Source: CAZJYI01 sp964550025 (GTDB lineage Bacteria; Verrucomicrobiota; Kiritimatiellia; UBA8416; CAYOBW01). Taken from it: 64,000 nt of DNA. The notes below the pieces were generated by a model. That model saw nothing but the letters and a program-made list of their open reading frames with translations. It had not been told where the DNA came from and ran no database searches. The DNA lies in the NCBI GenBank assembly GCA_964550025.1, contig CAZJYI010000016.1, forward strand, positions 51,617 to 115,616, written 5' to 3'. A program made the translations under genes and the position numbers. Positions 40,102 to 48,785 of this stretch are shown here, piece after piece (the first letter of the stretch is position 1; each line of letters opens with the position of its first letter).

Positions 40102-43100
40102 TCACCGAATCCGCACCACTGCCCCCTGGGGGCCGGCGGGGCCGGCGGCGGTGGTCGTGAAGGTGACCGAGGGGGCGCACCAGGTGTCTTCGGCCGCATT
40201 GGTGGCACGGAAGGTGTAGAAGTAGGAGGTCGTGGGAGCGAAGCCCGAAGCCGCGTAAACAACACCCGTGGACGCGACATTGGTGTAGGAACCGACATAC
40301 GCCGAGTGGTCCCACGTGTCATTCGTGCCGCGGTTCTCGTCGCCCCAGTGCACGCGCACATGAAAAACGGCGCCCGGTGCCGTGAGTACGGCGTGGAAGT
40401 TCGCCGCGGCATGCGTGACACCCGAAGCCGCCGCATTGGCAATCCCGCAGGCCACACCGCCCGTCGAACTGGAAGCGTCAAAATGCTCTTCTGCATCCTG
40501 CCCCGTCAGAATGCGGTCATAGACGGCCACCTCGTCGATCGCCGCATCCAGCACGGCCGCCGACTGCCCCGAGGAGCCGTGCCCCATCCAGTTGCAGGCA
40601 ATCCCGAGGCCGCGGCCGTCGGCCCCGTCGAAGGTTGTGACCGCGCTCGGTTGGCCGTCGAGATAGATGTTCACGACCCCCGACGGATTGTCCCGCGTGA
40701 TCAGGAGGTGATGCCATGCATCGTCGTTGATCGGGGACGGGGTCAGCGGTGACTCGGTGTTGTTGCCGATGGTGATGCCGATGCGCCCGCCGGAATTGAC
40801 GCCCCACCAGATGTCGTTGGCGCCTCCGCCCTGGTCCTGCCCCGTCAAGGCCGGACTGCGCCAGTTCGGATTGCCCCCGCTCTGGGTTGTCCGTATCCAG
40901 AACTCCAGCGAAGCGGTCGTATTGAGGTAAGCGCTGATGTTGTTGCCGGTGTCGATGTAGCCGTTGTTGGCCCCACGCAGATCCAGGGCCGTGCCGAGTC
41001 CCGCGCCCGCAGCTTCCAGCCCGAGAGACACCGTGCCCGCGAACGTGCCGCCGTAGCCGGCGGCGCTGCCCAGGTTGGCCGCCGAAGGCCCCGCGGTTTC
41101 GTTGAGGCGGTAGTAGACGACGGGAGCATCCGCCAGGACAACGTCTTCATACGCGTGCAGCTCGGCCGCGGGCGTGGTGAAGGTCGACGCCACCGGCGCC
41201 CACGCGTGGCCGTTGCTGTTCGACCCGTAGACGCGGTAGAAGTACTCGACACCGTAGAGGAGGCCGGTCAGCACGCAGGAAAAGGCACCGTTGCTGCTCA
41301 CCGGACCGGCGGCAGTAACGTGTTCCCATGCCGACAGGTCGCTGCCCCCGTCGATAGCCCCCCAGCAAACCGCGACATCCGCTCCACCGCCATTGCTCAA
41401 CGTACCCCGAACCGTTGCGGTCCCCGGACCGAGGTTTGTCGTCCCGCTGTTGCTGAGGGCTGAAACGGTAACGTCCACGGTCCGCGACGTCCAGACACCG
41501 GCCGCGTCCTGCAGCGTTGCGAGCAGCGTATGCGTCCCGCCGCCGGACAGCGCCCCAAGTGCGGTCTCGTACGGCGCGCTCGTATCGACGGCAATATTGC
41601 TCCCCCCGACAGAGAACGTCACGTTGGCGACGGGCAGGGAAACCGCGTCGGCATTCACAGCCGCCGTCAGTCGGGCCGCGGCGGGATTGAGAAGCGTCGT
41701 GCCGTCCAGCGGCCGCGTGATGCGCAACCGGTCGGACGGTTTGCCCGGAGTAGCGGAGAATCCCATCTTCCAGCTCGCCGGGTCGTTACCGGCGGCATGC
41801 AACGCCGTTCGCGCCAGCGGGAAACCGGTGGCATCGGTGCCCGTCGGCCAGGGCGCGCGGTCGAAATAGATGACCTCGTCCACAATCACCCAGGAGACCG
41901 GGTCGCCCGCCTGGTCCGGCGCCTGCGGCCGCTCGAGAGCCATGCGTTCGCCCCGGTTCGACAGTTTTCCGGCATAGGGTCCCAGGATCCGCGCCTCGCC
42001 GTTGGTCATGCCGTACGCATCGAGGAACTCTCCCAGCGCCCCGGTGTCGCCCGGATCGAATGAAACGAGGACCAGGCGTTCCCCCAAGGCCAGGGAGGTG
42101 TTGCTGGGAAAGGAAAAGCTCACGCCGCCGTCGATGCGCCAGGTACCCTCGGCGTTCCACAGGTTGGTGGGAGATGCGCCAATATTGCGTATCTCGATGT
42201 ACTCGTCATTCGTGTTGTCTTCGGGGTTCGCAGCCGTCGGCGCGGGGTGATACATCAATTCGCTGACAACAACCTGCTGCGTTGGCACGGCGTTGGCGGC
42301 TCCCTCCGTCGGGAACAGCGCCTGCCAGTAGCCGCCCCCGTCCGGATAGCGCCCGAGCGAGTGGCTCGACTCCTGTCCCTTGAAGCGGACGCAGTCGACC
42401 ACGCGGTCCTCCGCGGTGCCGGGGAGATAGGACAGGAACACTTCCTCGCCGGCCTTGTTCAGGCCGAATCCGTTCGTGACGGGGCTGTGGAACCCGGTGA
42501 CTTCGTCAAAGCGCAGCCAGCCGCCGGCAGGTACCGTGTTCGTCCCCGGAATGGCCCACTTCGTCAGGTCGCTGCGATCGTCGGTCAGATACCAGCCGGC
42601 AAGCGCAACGGGGCTGCCGGACGCATTGAACAACTCGATCCAGTCGTTCGAGTCGTACTCGGGCTTCAACGGGTTGCTGTAGTCGGTGTGGGCCATGATC
42701 TCGTTGAGGGTGACGCCCGGCGGCAGGGACGGGTCGGCAGCACCGGGAGACCCTTTCATGCAGGTGCTCGAACGCCAGTTGCCGCCGTAGTCCAGCACGC
42801 CGTCGGCCTGACCGGTTGTGACCAGCGGCACCAGGGAGTGGCCGGTTCCGTCGGGGGGCTGCGGCCAGCCACGATTGTCGTCGTAGTTGACGGACGCGAT
42901 CATGTCGCCCGCCGTTCCCGCCTTGAGATTGAGCTGCTCGCCCCCGTTGGAGAGCTTGCCGCTGTACGGTCCAATGATGGGGATGGTGTTGGTCAGGCCG
43001 TAGTGCGCGCGGAAAGCGGCGAAATACCCCGTACTGCTCGCCCTCACCACGAGCAGGTACGCGCCCGGCGCCAGGCTTGTCGACGCGGGAACGGTGTACG

Positions 43101-45837
43101 TGATGCCGGACGAGAAACGTATCCCACCCAGGTCCAGGGTTTGCACCGCACTCGTGTTGTGCAGCTCCACGAACTCGTAGTCCGATCCGGCGGGCGGGTT
43201 GTACATGATCTCGGAGAAGACAAGGAAGTGCGTCAGTGCGTAGTTGTTGTCGGGCACGTCCACGGTGAAGGTGTGGGCCGGCGACCAATGGCTCCAGCGG
43301 CCGGTGGCGTCCTTCATGCGAACACGCACACGGTAGGTGTGCCCGACCTTGACGGCGTCCATCGGCACAACGACAGCGTTGCTGTAGGACGTGAGCTCAC
43401 CGCTCTCCCAGACGGGATCGATCTCGTACTTCGGGCGGTCGGCCGGATCGTACGCGGGGGCGTTGGTATCGGTGATCTCTCCCACGCGCCACTCCATGGC
43501 GGCAAACGTATTGGAGCCCTGGGGGTCGCTGAACGGTGTCGTCAGAAACACGAGATCGTTGACGGGGTAGTTGGTGCCGCCCGCACTGACGCCGGGCGTG
43601 GCGGGAATGTCGCCGTCCGCGGCGATCGGATCCAGAACCGCGGTGCCGCGGTAGACAACGTAGCTCTTCATGATCTGCACCATGCCGGGAAAGTCCTTGG
43701 AGGCGGCCTTCTGGTAGAAGCGGCCGTGGCCGGCCTTGGATAGATTCACGTAGGTTGTGTTGGTCATGATGGGGTTGTAGTCCCACATGGCGCAATCCGC
43801 ATCGACGATGGACGCCGCACCGCCGGGATCGTCGATCATGGCCGCGTAGTCGTCGATGAGGCGGTAGCCCTCGTCGGCGTTGAACAGCAGGTCGCGCAGC
43901 TCGCGAATGCGGTTGCGGTACTCCATATTCAGCTCGGGCTGGTCCAGGCAGCCGTATCGCTTGAAGGGCTCGTTGCCGTTCCCGTACATGTTGTTCGCCC
44001 AGGTCAGGTCGAGGTCCCACGGGAGTTGCGACCAGCGGTTTGTGGCCCCCCACTGGTTCGTTGTCACCACGGGATTGAGATAGTAGAAGTAGTTCTTCCC
44101 GTGGCCGATGTCGTAGTGGTGGATGCCCTCGACGATCGTGCGGTATCCGTAATAGCGTTCCAGGTTGGCATTCAGACCCCACCATGCCGCGGCGGGATAG
44201 GTCTTGTAGCCGTTTATGAACGCATTCAGGTCCGACTTGTCCGTCGCGGCCGTCGGTCCCTGGTTGTTGAGGGTACCGGAGCCGCCTTCCATCTTGTAAA
44301 GATTGCCGTCGGCCAGGCCGTGCTCGTCCAGAAAACGGCCGTCCATCTGCTCGATGACAAGGTACAATCCCCAGAAATCACCCTCGAACTGGTTGGCCGT
44401 CGACTCCGCGGCGTCGTCGACGATCCGGAACTGCACCCAGTGCGTCTGCGGAGATGGCACGCCGGCCAGTTCAAAGAGCCTGAATCCCACCGCCTCGAAC
44501 ATGCCCTGCTCGCCGCGGTGCTGGTAGTTGCCCTGCTGGATACAGGCCGAGAAGTTGAGCTTGTCCCACTCGGTGTCGTATCGCTTGCCGTACGCGTCGC
44601 GCCCCCGGAACCTGTGCCCGCGATGGAAGTTGAACTTCCACATGTTCTTGCCCATGGCATATCGCCAGACGCCGCCGCGCGCGCGGTAGTTGACATGGTC
44701 GTAGACGTCGCCGTCATAGACCAGGGTACCCGTCCAGAGGTAGTCGGAACCGCCGTACTTCCCGATCCACGTGCACTCTTCGACATCCGCCTTCCTGCTG
44801 ATCAGATGATAGACAGGAAGGCTGCGCATGACGTTCGTGCCGTACTCGACCGCCGGTTCGACGCCCGGCCGGACGGAACCGGTCCACGCCGGCACGCCGT
44901 CGTAGACGAAGTAGGCGAAGTTCGGCTGAGGATCGTCCGCGTACGGGACACGCACGCTGTTCGCGAGCGCATCCTCGACCGTGATCCGGTAGCGGACAAG
45001 ACGCCGGTGCGTCTGGATTGCCCCGCCCAGCTCTACGGAAAAGACGTCGTCACCGGCCGTCTCGTCCCCTTGCGTGCCGTCGTCCACCATGGCCAAGTCG
45101 GTCCAGGTTGTTTCGTAAACGCCGTCGGTAATGCAGATGTAGCTCCCCGGGTCGACGAGCTGGTAGCGCAGCGTCACCGCGGCAACGCCATCCGAGTCGG
45201 TGACCTTCGCCGTGATGCGTACGGTCTCCCCGCTTTGCGGCTCGTTGGGCGAGTGGTCGACCTGCCGGATCTGCGGCGGGATATCATTGCTGGCTGCCAG
45301 GACGCTGTTGACGGCCAGAGGGGTCGGGGCATCCGACCGCCAGCTTCCGCCCAGGTCGTTGTCCAGGGCCGCATTCAGCAACTGCATCGAACGGCCCGGG
45401 GTCCCGCCCGCGGTGGGCCAGGGAAAACCGCGCCGGTAGTCGACCTCGTCGATCGTGCTTCCAAAGGCGTTCTGCAAGGCAACGCGCTCGCCGTCGTTTT
45501 CCAGCCGCCCCGAGAACGGGCCCAAAGCAGCAACTCCGAACTTGGCGAGGATTTCGGCGGGATCCTGTCCCACCAGCAGGTAGGCTCCGGGAGCCAGGCT
45601 GGTGCCCGGCGGAAACGTGTAGGTGACGCCATCGTCGAAGGCCCACCCCGTCAGATCGACCGTGGTCGTCCCTGCGTTATGCAATTCGACGAACTCAACC
45701 GGCTCGGTGACAACGTCGGCGTCGTAGTGAATCTCATTGATTGTGACGGCGGCATCCTGCGCCCGCACGCCCGGGGGGCACAACACGAGCAGACCCGCCG
45801 CCAGTGCACAACAAACCGCTGTCCTCAGACCGTACAC
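40102..45837 (-). CDS. Giant secreted CotH-kinase / lamin-tail-domain / LamG protein
   Basis: A 1,911-residue exported protein. The signal peptide (R-T-A-V-C-C-A-L-A-A-G-L-L-V-L-C) is cleaved around V-R-A-Q. Approximate domain order: lamin-tail domain (LTD) 32-130; CotH-kinase-like 360-720, with W-K-F-N-F-H, W-D-K-L-N-F-S-A and L-P-W-D-L-D-L-T-W; further LTDs near 872-980, 1042-1150 and 1189-1300; a fibronectin-like module with W-G-A-I-D-G-G near 1469-1560; a LamG sandwich 1566-1786; and a final fibronectin-like module with W-G-D-E-N-R-G. It ends in V-V-R-I-R. GTG 45837 is chosen because it opens the signal peptide, GGGGGAGG is just upstream and a promoter lies at 45867-45895; the open frame further up is not signal-like. 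CotH domains phosphorylate spore-coat proteins in Bacillus; whether this copy is an active kinase is unknown. Confidence 0.88.
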   Translation of the reverse strand: MYGLRTAVCCALAAGLLVLCPPGVRAQDAAVTINEIHYDADVVTEPVEFVELHNAGTTTVDLTGWAFDDGVTYTFPPGTSLAPGAYLLVGQDPAEILAKFGVAALGPFSGRLENDGERVALQNAFGSTIDEVDYRRGFPWPTAGGTPGRSMQLLNAALDNDLGGSWRSDAPTPLAVNSVLAASNDIPPQIRQVDHSPNEPQSGETVRITAKVTDSDGVAAVTLRYQLVDPGSYICITDGVYETTWTDLAMVDDGTQGDETAGDDVFSVELGGAIQTHRRLVRYRITVEDALANSVRVPYADDPQPNFAYFVYDGVPAWTGSVRPGVEPAVEYGTNVMRSLPVYHLISRKADVEECTWIGKYGGSDYLWTGTLVYDGDVYDHVNYRARGGVWRYAMGKNMWKFNFHRGHRFRGRDAYGKRYDTEWDKLNFSACIQQGNYQHRGEQGMFEAVGFRLFELAGVPSPQTHWVQFRIVDDAAESTANQFEGDFWGLYLVIEQMDGRFLDEHGLADGNLYKMEGGSGTLNNQGPTAATDKSDLNAFINGYKTYPAAAWWGLNANLERYYGYRTIVEGIHHYDIGHGKNYFYYLNPVVTTNQWGATNRWSQLPWDLDLTWANNMYGNGNEPFKRYGCLDQPELNMEYRNRIRELRDLLFNADEGYRLIDDYAAMIDDPGGAASIVDADCAMWDYNPIMTNTTYVNLSKAGHGRFYQKAASKDFPGMVQIMKSYVVYRGTAVLDPIAADGDIPATPGVSAGGTNYPVNDLVFLTTPFSDPQGSNTFAAMEWRVGEITDTNAPAYDPADRPKYEIDPVWESGELTSYSNAVVVPMDAVKVGHTYRVRVRMKDATGRWSHWSPAHTFTVDVPDNNYALTHFLVFSEIMYNPPAGSDYEFVELHNTSAVQTLDLGGIRFSSGITYTVPASTSLAPGAYLLVVRASSTGYFAAFRAHYGLTNTIPIIGPYSGKLSNGGEQLNLKAGTAGDMIASVNYDDNRGWPQPPDGTGHSLVPLVTTGQADGVLDYGGNWRSSTCMKGSPGAADPSLPPGVTLNEIMAHTDYSNPLKPEYDSNDWIELFNASGSPVALAGWYLTDDRSDLTKWAIPGTNTVPAGGWLRFDEVTGFHSPVTNGFGLNKAGEEVFLSYLPGTAEDRVVDCVRFKGQESSHSLGRYPDGGGYWQALFPTEGAANAVPTQQVVVSELMYHPAPTAANPEDNTNDEYIEIRNIGASPTNLWNAEGTWRIDGGVSFSFPSNTSLALGERLVLVSFDPGDTGALGEFLDAYGMTNGEARILGPYAGKLSNRGERMALERPQAPDQAGDPVSWVIVDEVIYFDRAPWPTGTDATGFPLARTALHAAGNDPASWKMGFSATPGKPSDRLRITRPLDGTTLLNPAAARLTAAVNADAVSLPVANVTFSVGGSNIAVDTSAPYETALGALSGGGTHTLLATLQDAAGVWTSRTVDVTVSALSNSGTTNLGPGTATVRGTLSNGGGADVAVCWGAIDGGSDLSAWEHVTAAGPVSSNGAFSCVLTGLLYGVEYFYRVYGSNSNGHAWAPVASTFTTPAAELHAYEDVVLADAPVVYYRLNETAGPSAANLGSAAGYGGTFAGTVSLGLEAAGAGLGTALDLRGANNGYIDTGNNISAYLNTTASLEFWIRTTQSGGNPNWRSPALTGQDQGGGANDIWWGVNSGGRIGITIGNNTESPLTPSPINDDAWHHLLITRDNPSGVVNIYLDGQPSAVTTFDGADGRGLGIACNWMGHGSSGQSAAVLDAAIDEVAVYDRILTGQDAEEHFDASSSTGGVACGIANAAASGVTHAAANFHAVLTAPGAVFHVRVHWGDENRGTNDTWDHSAYVGSYTNVASTGVVYAASGFAPTTSYFYTFRATNAAEDTWCAPSVTFTTTAAGPAGPQGAVVRIR

Positions 45838-45866
45838 GCACCTCCCCCGCGTTATGGAAAGCGAGT

Positions 45867-45895
45867 ATAATAGCAAATCGCGGGGGCGATTTCCA
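45867..45895 (-). promoter_or_regulatory. Candidate promoter of the CotH/LTD gene
   Basis: On the minus strand TGGAAA (45890-45895) and TATTAT (45867-45872) are separated by exactly 17 bases. The implied start site near 45860 leaves a short leader to GTG 45837 and argues against the longer frame. Confidence 0.55.
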
Positions 45896-46003
45896 GCCGC
45901 AAGCGCGGGCGATTTCGGGGTCTTACGAGGCAGTCTGTGAGCCGCCGCGCTTGGGAACGGGGAATCGGCAGTGTGCACGGTCCACCGCGGAAGAACGACC
46001 ATC

Positions 46004-46095
46004 CCAGATCGTAATCGCACTCTCCGGCGCACCTATCGTCGCGGAGCGATGACCGGGGCGATTGGTAAGGGGGGAGGAGTGGGATTACGATTGGG
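46004..46095. repeat. ATTACGAT inverted-repeat element, copy B
   Basis: CCAGATCGTAATCGCACTC (46004-46022) and, 37 bases on, CGATTGGTAAGG then GTGGGATTACGATTGGG (to 46095) are imperfect reverse complements of each other. They match copy A at 21812-21887 with the two halves in exchanged order. This is the main content of the 686-base gap between the CotH and C45 genes. Confidence 0.7.
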
Positions 46096-46146
46096 AAAAG
46101 CGAGTTCGGGGCACGGGACGTGGGATCGTCTAGAGAGCAAGGATCG

Positions 46147-46407
46147 TCAGGGCATCGGGAGCCCATACGGTCCGCGTGCGCGCCTCCCACTCGTCGCGTG
46201 CGGCGTGCCGGGCGCCGTCCCGACGTTCCACTTGCGATGCGGGACGTAGCTACCCCTTGGCCGCCTTGCCACGCCACCGGCGGCGATTCTCCGGATTGTC
46301 TCTCGGATCGTCCGCCTGCGTTGTTCCTCGCGAGTTTCTTCCCGCCATTTCGCCAAAGAGAGGGTGGCGGCCATGGGAAGGGAGAAGAGGAAGCCAGCGA
46401 TGAGCAT
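46147..46407 (-). CDS. Possible small membrane protein (doubtful)
   Basis: An 86-residue frame with an N-terminal hydrophobic segment (M-L-I-A-G-F-L-F-S-L-P-M-A-A-T-L-S-L-A) followed by a charged helix (W-R-E-E-T-R-E-E-Q-R-R-R), a pattern typical of small single-pass proteins. The last 30 residues look random. No ribosome site precedes ATG 46405-46407, and the in-frame codon just upstream is a stop. It may be a decayed gene. Reported because the first 55 residues have protein-like composition. Confidence 0.25.
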   Translation of the reverse strand: MLIAGFLFSLPMAATLSLAKWREETREEQRRRTIRETIRRIAAGGVARRPRGSYVPHRKWNVGTAPGTPHATSGRRARGPYGLPMP

Positions 46408-46523
46408 GGCGATGAATCACATAGTAGTGAGAAAAAACATCACCATGAGCCCTGTCGGCACCCGGTAGCGGGACGCGCCAAGCGTTCCGACCCCCTGACG
46501 GACGTCTCGGCAACTTCCACCCA

Positions 46524-47627
46524 CTATTCCGCAACCACGGGAGAATGCGTGCCGGGGATCGTCTTCAGCAGTGCTCGAATGTCGTGAGCAACGTACTCCC
46601 CTTCGTGGGCGTTCGCGGACCGCCCGTGCGCTACCCACATCCTGTTCTCGCCTGGACGTACGGCGACCGAATGGAGCGTGATGGAGCTACCGGCCCATCG
46701 GATGGCATCCATCGGCTCGCGGCCGGAATGCCGAAGCCGGTCCCGCAAGCGGTCGCGGTCCGTCCATGTGCTGGTGTGGAAAGCGAACCCGTCCCGCGGA
46801 ATCTCGACCTCCACCCTGTCCGCATCGTACTCGACAACCGCTGCGCGCGGCGGCCTACCGCTCGCGGCATCGGCCGTCTGCGCGATCACCAGCGCTGCTC
46901 CCCGCATGCGTGGCGTTGCGCGCACGAGCGCAATAGCCTCGTCAAGCGTGGCCGTCTTCTGCGCGATCATGCGCATGAGAACAAGCGCCGGAACGCCTTT
47001 GGGGTTCTTCGCCTGGAAGCCACCGAGATTACAGGCGACGAAAATGCCGTGCTCGTTCAGGAACGTCCATCCCCCGAGAATCCCGGTCCATCCAACCGAG
47101 ACAAACGCGTAGCCGTCCTCAGGCCGCGGCCGGTATGCCAGGATCGTCGCGCATCGATCCGTCGATTCGAGTCCCCAGTAGTCAAAACTGCGCCCGATCT
47201 CCATGGCGCCGTCCGGCGTGGCCGGACCGTATGCCGCGTAGGTCGTGCATCCCCAGAAGCTGCGGATATCGCCTTCACACTGCGCGAACAGGAGAATGTC
47301 CTCGTCAACCGCCGCCGCATCCGCACAGGCCGCCAGCTCGCGCAGATACCATCCCGGCAACGAAGGCTTCATCGTCCCGATCCGGGCGGCCATCGTCGCG
47401 TTCAACCGTCCGGACTCAACGGCATCGCCGACGTACTGCGCGAGCATGGTGCGAATCCTGTCGGCCAGTAACTCACCGTGCTGCCGCCCGAGCTGCTCCG
47501 GAGACCCTTCGAGCCGCACCACGCCGGATACGGCACGCGCCGTGCCGGGCGCGGATCTCTTGGAACCCTGCCGGCAGCCTGCGCCGAGACACAGCCACAC
47601 GACAACGAAACAGGCAATGCGAACCAT
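46524..47627 (-). CDS. Lipoprotein of peptidase family C45 (acyl-transferase-like Ntn hydrolase)
   Basis: A 367-residue envelope lipoprotein (lipobox C-L-G-A-G-C18). The mature part resembles the C45 family of penicillin acyltransferase (IAT) and related linear-amide hydrolases: Q-H-G-E-L-L near residue 49, then the self-cleavage site W-G126-C127-T-T-Y-A-A-Y-G, where C127 would become the N-terminal nucleophile, followed by G-R-S-F-D-Y and N-E-H-G-I-F-V-A-C-N. Conserved downstream Asn and Arg positions appear intact. ATG 47627 places the signal correctly; starts up to 47657 are possible. It is the third gene after the archaemetzincin-like giant and a lipoprotein, in what looks like one operon. 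The substrate is unknown. Confidence 0.82.
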   Translation of the reverse strand: MVRIACFVVVWLCLGAGCRQGSKRSAPGTARAVSGVVRLEGSPEQLGRQHGELLADRIRTMLAQYVGDAVESGRLNATMAARIGTMKPSLPGWYLRELAACADAAAVDEDILLFAQCEGDIRSFWGCTTYAAYGPATPDGAMEIGRSFDYWGLESTDRCATILAYRPRPEDGYAFVSVGWTGILGGWTFLNEHGIFVACNLGGFQAKNPKGVPALVLMRMIAQKTATLDEAIALVRATPRMRGAALVIAQTADAASGRPPRAAVVEYDADRVEVEIPRDGFAFHTSTWTDRDRLRDRLRHSGREPMDAIRWAGSSITLHSVAVRPGENRMWVAHGRSANAHEGEYVAHDIRALLKTIPGTHSPVVAE

Positions 47628-47666
47628 TGCACCCATGACCGTCATACGCCCGATCAAGGCTTCCCC

Positions 47667-48785
47667 CTACTGCCCAGGGACCGTCAGTGGATATGGGCCG
47701 AGAACTTCTCTCCCGGCGTCCAGGTAGACCTGGTACAATCCGGCATCTCTGGCTGCCGTGATCGCTGCCAGATCGATCCGGAATGCCGCATTGAATGCCA
47801 ACGTCCCATCCGCGGTGGTGATCTCCTGCACCGGCACTGACGCGGGAACGACGTCCGGTCGTTCATCCAGTCTCACGAGTATCAGGTTGCAGGTCCAGAA
47901 CGCCTCCCCGGATTCGACTCTGTATACGCCGCTGTCTTCGCATACTTGAATGGCAATGCCAATAGAGCCTGTGCCGTCCGCTGATACCTTCTCCGGCACC
48001 TCAACCTTGGTCTCCAGTTCCACAGTCTTCTCGAGCACATGCGTTGCGTATGGCCGTGGCACCGCGGTCACCGCGGTCCTCTCAGGTTCAGCGCCGCTTT
48101 CCAAATGGATCCCGACGCTGTTGGAGAGTACGTCGTAGGCAGCGGCCGTGACCAGGAATCGGCCCGGCTTCATACGGCCTTCGAGTTCCTTCTGCAGGTC
48201 AACGCAGGTTACGGAGGATTCGGAGCTCCGCCTGTGCCGGTCGTCAGGCGGTTCTCCCCCACCGGACAGCAGATGCACTTCGCCACCGCGCGTGTCTACG
48301 AGCGGCTGAGCAATCCACAGTTCACCGGTTTCCAGGTCTTTGACAAACAAGTGCAGATTCGGCCTGTAGTTGACCTGCCAGGCACGAAGGCCCCATTGCA
48401 CCTGGCCCACGAGCAGCGGCACGACGTTCTGCGCGTCAATGCTCACGCGCTTCGGAGCCCCCAGCGCCAGGATGGGCTGTTCCGGCACAGCCTCTGTGCG
48501 CCCCGGGACCCGAACCCCGTCGCTCCGCGTCAACGCGTTCAAGGCGCCCTGGAGCCTGCGCTGTGTATCTTCGGTGAAGGAGAAGAAATCAGCGGGAGGC
48601 ACATCCAGCATACGCGCTGCCTGTTCTTGTTTGGCGGTCATGTCATTCACCTCACCTGCAACCCCATTTGACACGAAGCAACCGATATCTCCACAGCCTG
48701 CCGCAACAAGGGCGCAGAGAACCCATGCACCGTACTTGGCCCTCGTTGCATCATAGGACGCTGGACATGTCCTGAACAAGGACAT
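47667..48785 (-). CDS. Lipoprotein of unknown function overlapping the metalloprotease gene
   Basis: A 372-residue protein with a lipoprotein signal: hydrophobic W-V-L-C-A-L-V-A-A-G before C31. The mature sequence is beta-rich, without recognisable domains. F-F-S-F-T-E-D-T-Q-R-R-L lies near the N-terminus and the C-terminus reads Y-P-L-T-V-P-G-Q. ATG 48785 is the only start that retains the signal, and it overlaps the end of the upstream metalloprotease gene by 35 bases, indicating tight coupling. A longer frame up to 49025 is antisense-like and rejected. Its position suggests a partner, anchor or inhibitor of the metalloprotease, but that is inference. Confidence 0.8.
   Translation of the reverse strand: MSLFRTCPASYDATRAKYGAWVLCALVAAGCGDIGCFVSNGVAGEVNDMTAKQEQAARMLDVPPADFFSFTEDTQRRLQGALNALTRSDGVRVPGRTEAVPEQPILALGAPKRVSIDAQNVVPLLVGQVQWGLRAWQVNYRPNLHLFVKDLETGELWIAQPLVDTRGGEVHLLSGGGEPPDDRHRRSSESSVTCVDLQKELEGRMKPGRFLVTAAAYDVLSNSVGIHLESGAEPERTAVTAVPRPYATHVLEKTVELETKVEVPEKVSADGTGSIGIAIQVCEDSGVYRVESGEAFWTCNLILVRLDERPDVVPASVPVQEITTADGTLAFNAAFRIDLAAITAARDAGLYQVYLDAGREVLGPYPLTVPGQ

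Noticed and set aside
44026..45870. A 614-codon plus-strand open frame
   Set aside because: Antisense to the CotH/LTD protein, which has recognisable domains, a signal peptide and a promoter.
46120..46587. A 155-codon plus-strand gene
   Set aside because: Low-complexity composition rich in His and Glu, no ribosome site, overlap with repeats and with the C45 gene end.
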